In this document: one piece after another, positions 60,726 through 64,000 of the stretch
How positions within the stretch are numbered: the first letter of the stretch is position 1
How the letters are laid out: each line of letters starts with the position of its first letter
Assembly: GCA_965658355.1 (NCBI GenBank)
Contig: CBFHRX010000004.1
Coordinates: forward strand, 1 to 64,000
Source: UBA11891 sp965658355
Lineage (GTDB): Bacteria; Bacteroidota; Bacteroidia; Flavobacteriales; Flavobacteriaceae
Direction of reading: 5' to 3'
DNA: 64,000 bases
Notes under the pieces: generated by a model
The model's database searches: none
What the model was told of the DNA's origin: nothing
Seen by the model: the letters and a program-made list of their open reading frames with translations, nothing else
Translations under genes and position numbers: made by a program

Positions 60726-61238
60726 ATGGATATTAAAGAAATTCAAAATCTAATTCGCTTTGTAGCCAAATCTGGCGCACATGAGGTAAAATTAGAAATG
60801 GAAGATGTTAAGATTACCATTAAAACGGCTGCCGACAACGTATTGCCAGAACAGCAAACGATAGTACAGCAAATACCTGCTATGCCAGCTGCAAGCCCAA
60901 TGCCTGCAGCGCAAGCTATCAATGCACCCGCAGTGGAGACAGAGGCTACTTCAGAACCCGCTTCTTCCAATGGAGGATCAAATGAGGCAGATGCGAACTT
61001 AATCACTGTAAAATCTCCCATTATTGGGACCTTTTATCGAAAGTCTGCTCCTGATAAACCAGCCTTTGTTGAGGTAGGTGCCGATGTAAAAATAGGGGAT
61101 GTGCTTTGCGTTATTGAAGCCATGAAACTTTTCAATGAAATCGAATCTGAAGTAAGTGGAAAAGTGGTCAAGATTTTAGTTGATGATGCTTCTCCGGTTG
61201 AGTTTGATCAGCCCTTATTTTTGGTTGACCCATCCTAA
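60726..61238 (+). CDS. accB: Biotin carboxyl carrier protein of acetyl-CoA carboxylase
   Basis: BCCP subunit carrying biotin for malonyl-CoA synthesis. The N-terminal helical part (MDIKEIQNLIRFVAKSGAHEVKLEM in pieces: IQNLIRFVAKSG) is followed by a flexible Ala/Pro/Gln linker (about 60-95). The C-terminal biotinyl domain has the biotin lysine in IEAMKLFNEIESEVSGKV. Length 170 is usual. It is 11 bases from accC, so accBC are co-transcribed with fabH. Confidence 0.96.
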   Translation: MDIKEIQNLIRFVAKSGAHEVKLEMEDVKITIKTAADNVLPEQQTIVQQIPAMPAASPMPAAQAINAPAVETEATSEPASSNGGSNEADANLITVKSPIIGTFYRKSAPDKPAFVEVGADVKIGDVLCVIEAMKLFNEIESEVSGKVVKILVDDASPVEFDQPLFLVDPS

Positions 61239-61249
61239 AAACCCATTTT

Positions 61250-62590
61250 ATGTTTAGCAAAATTTTAATTGCCAATCGAGGTGAGATTGCCATGCGTATT
61301 ATACGTACTTGTAAAGAAATGGGAATCAAGACTGTTGCGGTCTACTCAAAAGCCGATGTAGATAGTTTACATGTTCGTTTTGCAGACGAAGCTGTTTGTA
61401 TTGGGCCTGCTCCTAGTAGTGAATCGTATTTAAAAATATCGAATATCATCGCAGCTGCTGAAATCACGAATGCAGATGCCATTCACCCTGGATATGGTTT
61501 CCTATCCGAAAATGCCAAGTTTTCTAAAATTTGCGCTGAGCACGAGATTAAATTTATCGGCGCTTCATCGGAAATGATCGATAAAATGGGAGACAAGGCA
61601 ACTGCTAAGGCGACTATGAAGGCCGCAGGTGTTCCTACTATCCCAGGTTCAGAAGGGCTTTTAGAGTCTTTAGAGGAAGCACATGAGATCGCTGCCGATA
61701 TGGGCTACCCAGTCATGCTCAAAGCGACTGCTGGAGGAGGCGGAAAAGGGATGCGTGCTGTATGGAAAGCCGAAGAGCTCGAAAAGGCATGGGAAAGTGC
61801 CCGACAGGAAGCGGGTGCTGCCTTTGGCAACGATGGGATGTATATGGAAAAACTCATAGAAGAACCCCGCCATATAGAAATTCAAGTGGTAGGTGACTCC
61901 TATGGAAAGGCTTGTCATTTGTCCGAGAGAGACTGCTCTGTTCAGCGACGTCATCAAAAGTTGACAGAAGAAACCCCCTCTCCATTTATGACAGCTAGCT
62001 TGCGGAAAAAAATGGGAGAAGCGGCCGTTCAAGCAGCAGAATATATTAAGTACGAAGGAGCCGGTACAGTAGAGTTTTTAGTTGACAAGCATCGTAACTT
62101 TTATTTTATGGAGATGAACACCCGTATTCAAGTGGAGCATCCCATAACGGAGCAGGTCATTGATTTTGATTTGATCCGCGAACAAATAAAAGTCGCAACG
62201 GGGATTCCAATTTCAGGGAAGCACTATACTCCCAAGTTGCATTCCATAGAATGCCGTATCAATGCCGAAGACCCTCACAATGATTTTAGACCTTCACCAG
62301 GTAAAATAACCACCCTTCATTTTCCGGGTGGACATGGAGTTCGACTCGATACTCATGTATATTCTGGATACGTCATTCCACCCCATTATGACTCTATGAT
62401 TGCCAAGTTGATCACAACCGCACAAACCCGTGAAGAAGCCATCAATAAAATGAAACGTGCTTTGGACGAATTTTATATAGAAGGAATCAAAACAACGATT
62501 CCCTTCCACCGAAAATTAATGGATCATCCAGACTATGTCGCTGGTAATTATACCACGAAGTTTATGGAAGACTTCAGTATGGAAGATTAA
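61250..62590 (+). CDS. accC: Biotin carboxylase subunit of acetyl-CoA carboxylase
   Basis: ATP-grasp enzyme that carboxylates biotin on AccB. KILIANRGEIAMRIIRTCKEMG opens the protein, LKATAGGGGKGMRAVW is the ATP-binding glycine loop, and the catalytic stretch includes SERDCSVQRRHQK and FYFMEMNTRIQVEHPITE. Length 446 is standard for the free bacterial subunit. It ends the fabH-accB-accC run; a strong terminator begins at its stop codon. AccA and AccD genes are elsewhere. Confidence 0.97.
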   Translation: MFSKILIANRGEIAMRIIRTCKEMGIKTVAVYSKADVDSLHVRFADEAVCIGPAPSSESYLKISNIIAAAEITNADAIHPGYGFLSENAKFSKICAEHEIKFIGASSEMIDKMGDKATAKATMKAAGVPTIPGSEGLLESLEEAHEIAADMGYPVMLKATAGGGGKGMRAVWKAEELEKAWESARQEAGAAFGNDGMYMEKLIEEPRHIEIQVVGDSYGKACHLSERDCSVQRRHQKLTEETPSPFMTASLRKKMGEAAVQAAEYIKYEGAGTVEFLVDKHRNFYFMEMNTRIQVEHPITEQVIDFDLIREQIKVATGIPISGKHYTPKLHSIECRINAEDPHNDFRPSPGKITTLHFPGGHGVRLDTHVYSGYVIPPHYDSMIAKLITTAQTREEAINKMKRALDEFYIEGIKTTIPFHRKLMDHPDYVAGNYTTKFMEDFSMED

Positions 62591-62617
62591 AAAAAGCGGC
62601 TTAACAGCCGCTTTTTT
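62590..62617. terminator. Bidirectional terminator between accC and the oligopeptidase gene
   Basis: Perfect AAAAAAGCGGC/GCCGCTTTTTT hairpin with loop TTAACA, touching the stop codons on both sides. Confidence 0.9.
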
Positions 62618-62618
62618 G

Positions 62619-64000
62619 TTAGCCTTTAATGTTTCCTGTTTTTTCAGGGAGTACTTTATAACCCATATTGTAAAGGGTAAACCCAAAGAGGTCCGCATAT
62701 TGATCAATAATTTTGCGAACTGGGGTGCCAGCCCCATGACCGGCTTTGGTTTCAATTCGGATCATGACAGGGTTTTGACCGGTCTGCTTTTCTTGTAGTT
62801 CAGCTGCGAATTTAAAGGAATGCGCAGGTACGACTCTATCGTCGTGATCTCCAGTGGTAACCAAGGTAGCGGGATATCGAATACCGGCTTTTACATTGTG
62901 GACCGGAGAATAGCTTTTTAGATACTGAAACATTTCTTCTGATTCTTCAGAGGTCCCATAGTCATAGGCCCAGCCGGCACCTGCAGTAAAGGTATGGTAG
63001 CGAAGCATGTCAAGCACGCCAACAGCCGGAAGGGCTACTTTAAAGAGCTCAGGTCTCTGAGTCATACAGGCCCCTACTAACAATCCCCCATTAGAACCTC
63101 CGCGGATAGCCAGAAATTCGGGCGTAGTCACATTCTCTTGAATCAGATATTCTGCAGCCGCAATAAAGTCGTTAAAAACATTTTGTTTTTGGGTTTTAGT
63201 ACCGGCTTTGTGCCATTCCTTTCCGTATTCTCCACCACCACGAATATTGGGAACCGCATAGACCCCACCTTGTTCCATCCATACTGCATTGGCAATACTA
63301 AATCGAGGGGTTAAACTAATATTAAACCCACCATACCCATACAAGAGGGTTGGATTCTTGCCAGTGTATTCAAGTCCCTTTTTATGCGTAATGATCATGG
63401 GAATCGTAGTACCGTCTTTTGATTCATAAAAAACTTGCTTGGACTCATAGGCCGTAGGGTCAAATTCAATGGAAGGTGCCCAGTAGGACTCCGACGTCAT
63501 GGATTTCGGATGATAGGCATAAATACTGCCAGGGGTATGGTAATTGGAAAAAGAATAATAAAGAGTGTCTTGCTCTTTTTTTCCGCCAAACCCACTTGCA
63601 CTTCCAACTCCTGGGAGCGTAATTTCATCAATCAAGTTGCCTTTGTAGTCATATTGGTACACTTTAGAAATGGCATCAATCATGTATTTCGCAAAGAGAA
63701 AACCACCCCCTGAACTCGGGCTCAATACGTGTTCTTTTTCTGGAATCACGTCTTCCCAATACGCTTGTTGGGGTTTGTCTTTTTTTGCACGAACCAATCT
63801 TTTATTGGGCGCCTTATAGTTTGTAACAAAATAAAAATAACGAGCATCACTATCCAACAAATAGGTGTCGCTGTTATAATCCGAAACAATTGGGATTAAA
63901 GGGGCCTTTTTTTTGCTTAGATTTTTGACGAATAATTTGTTTCCTGAAGTAGATTCCGAAGCAGAGATAAATAGGTAGTTCCCGTCTTCGGTAACATCGG
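62619..64000 (-). CDS. Prolyl oligopeptidase (S9A), 5' end outside the window
   Basis: Serine peptidase cutting short proline-containing peptides. The frame stays open to the right edge (no start codon seen), so about 460 C-terminal residues are present. The peptidase-domain features are NIRGGGEYGKEWHKAG, the nucleophile in RGGSNGGLLVGACM, the Asp in GDHDDRVVPAHS and the His in KAGHGAGTP. The upstream part contains beta-propeller blades, the usual S9A gate. Signal peptide or lipoprotein status cannot be judged. Confidence 0.94.
   Translation of the reverse strand, partial: DVTEDGNYLFISASESTSGNKLFVKNLSKKKAPLIPIVSDYNSDTYLLDSDARYFYFVTNYKAPNKRLVRAKKDKPQQAYWEDVIPEKEHVLSPSSGGGFLFAKYMIDAISKVYQYDYKGNLIDEITLPGVGSASGFGGKKEQDTLYYSFSNYHTPGSIYAYHPKSMTSESYWAPSIEFDPTAYESKQVFYESKDGTTIPMIITHKKGLEYTGKNPTLLYGYGGFNISLTPRFSIANAVWMEQGGVYAVPNIRGGGEYGKEWHKAGTKTQKQNVFNDFIAAAEYLIQENVTTPEFLAIRGGSNGGLLVGACMTQRPELFKVALPAVGVLDMLRYHTFTAGAGWAYDYGTSEESEEMFQYLKSYSPVHNVKAGIRYPATLVTTGDHDDRVVPAHSFKFAAELQEKQTGQNPVMIRIETKAGHGAGTPVRKIIDQYADLFGFTLYNMGYKVLPEKTGNIKG

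Noticed and set aside
1..64000. CRISPR arrays, transposases, integrases, toxin-antitoxin pairs and phage genes
   Set aside because: I looked for repeats with regular spacers and for the usual protein motifs and saw none.

Overview
The window is a 64 kb piece of a low-GC chromosome from a Bacteroidota bacterium, most likely a marine member of the Flavobacteriia. Evidence: genes lack Shine-Dalgarno sites and many carry the Bacteroidota -7 promoter motif TAnnTTTG close to the start codon. There is a carboxypeptidase-regulatory-domain TonB receptor, many exported lipoproteins and peptidases, a GH109 enzyme, and the order pdxA-yceD-rpmF-fabH-accB-accC. No rRNA, CRISPR array, IS element or integrase gene was seen.

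Layout. 1-9.5 kb: core translation and metabolism (gltX, an SPFH protein, glnS, folB, tRNA-Cys, a DUF2807 protein, rnr, rpiB, an ElaA-type acetyltransferase, rnpA). 9.4-19.3 kb: a long minus-strand run of mostly exported hydrolases (M1, S8, M20, alpha/beta hydrolase, MBL, SMP-30) around a SulP anion transporter. 19.4-24.4 kb: lepA, dusB, a LolC/E-type permease, rbfA and a DUF2452 gene. 24.5-35 kb: an accessory region that starts at a CAU-anticodon tRNA. It holds an Xre regulator, a TonB receptor plus beta-propeller phytase block bracketed by a 62-bp direct repeat, a PepSY protein, a YdjC deacetylase, a Crp/Fnr remnant and a set of small exported or membrane genes sharing leader and terminator sequences. 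35-46 kb: a phosphatase/glycosyltransferase pair, YigZ, alpha-amylase, D-aminoacylase-type amidohydrolase, two more members of the exported family seen at 33 kb, pirin, a sugar-isomerase-like protein, a methyltransferase and a LysE exporter. 46-55.6 kb: a sugar salvage block (nucleotidyltransferase, GHMP kinase, GH109), SGNH hydrolase, kynureninase, and a GH3 / membrane protein / serine hydrolase operon. 55.6-64 kb: a tiny gene with an exceptional Shine-Dalgarno site, a Na+/H+ antiporter, ribE, pdxA and the fatty-acid initiation cluster, ending in a truncated prolyl oligopeptidase.

How it works together: the core genes serve tRNA charging, tRNA/rRNA processing, ribosome maturation and malonyl-CoA/fatty-acid initiation. 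The accessory genes point to scavenging of peptides, alpha- and beta-glucans, alpha-GalNAc-type sugars and phytate phosphate. The items most worth a second look are: the 21-codon gene at 55619-55684, whose ribosome-binding site can pair with the whole 16S tail; the phytase block flanked by duplicated PepSY gene ends; the shared leader/terminator units at 31.8-35 kb; and near-leaderless promoters on several translation genes.
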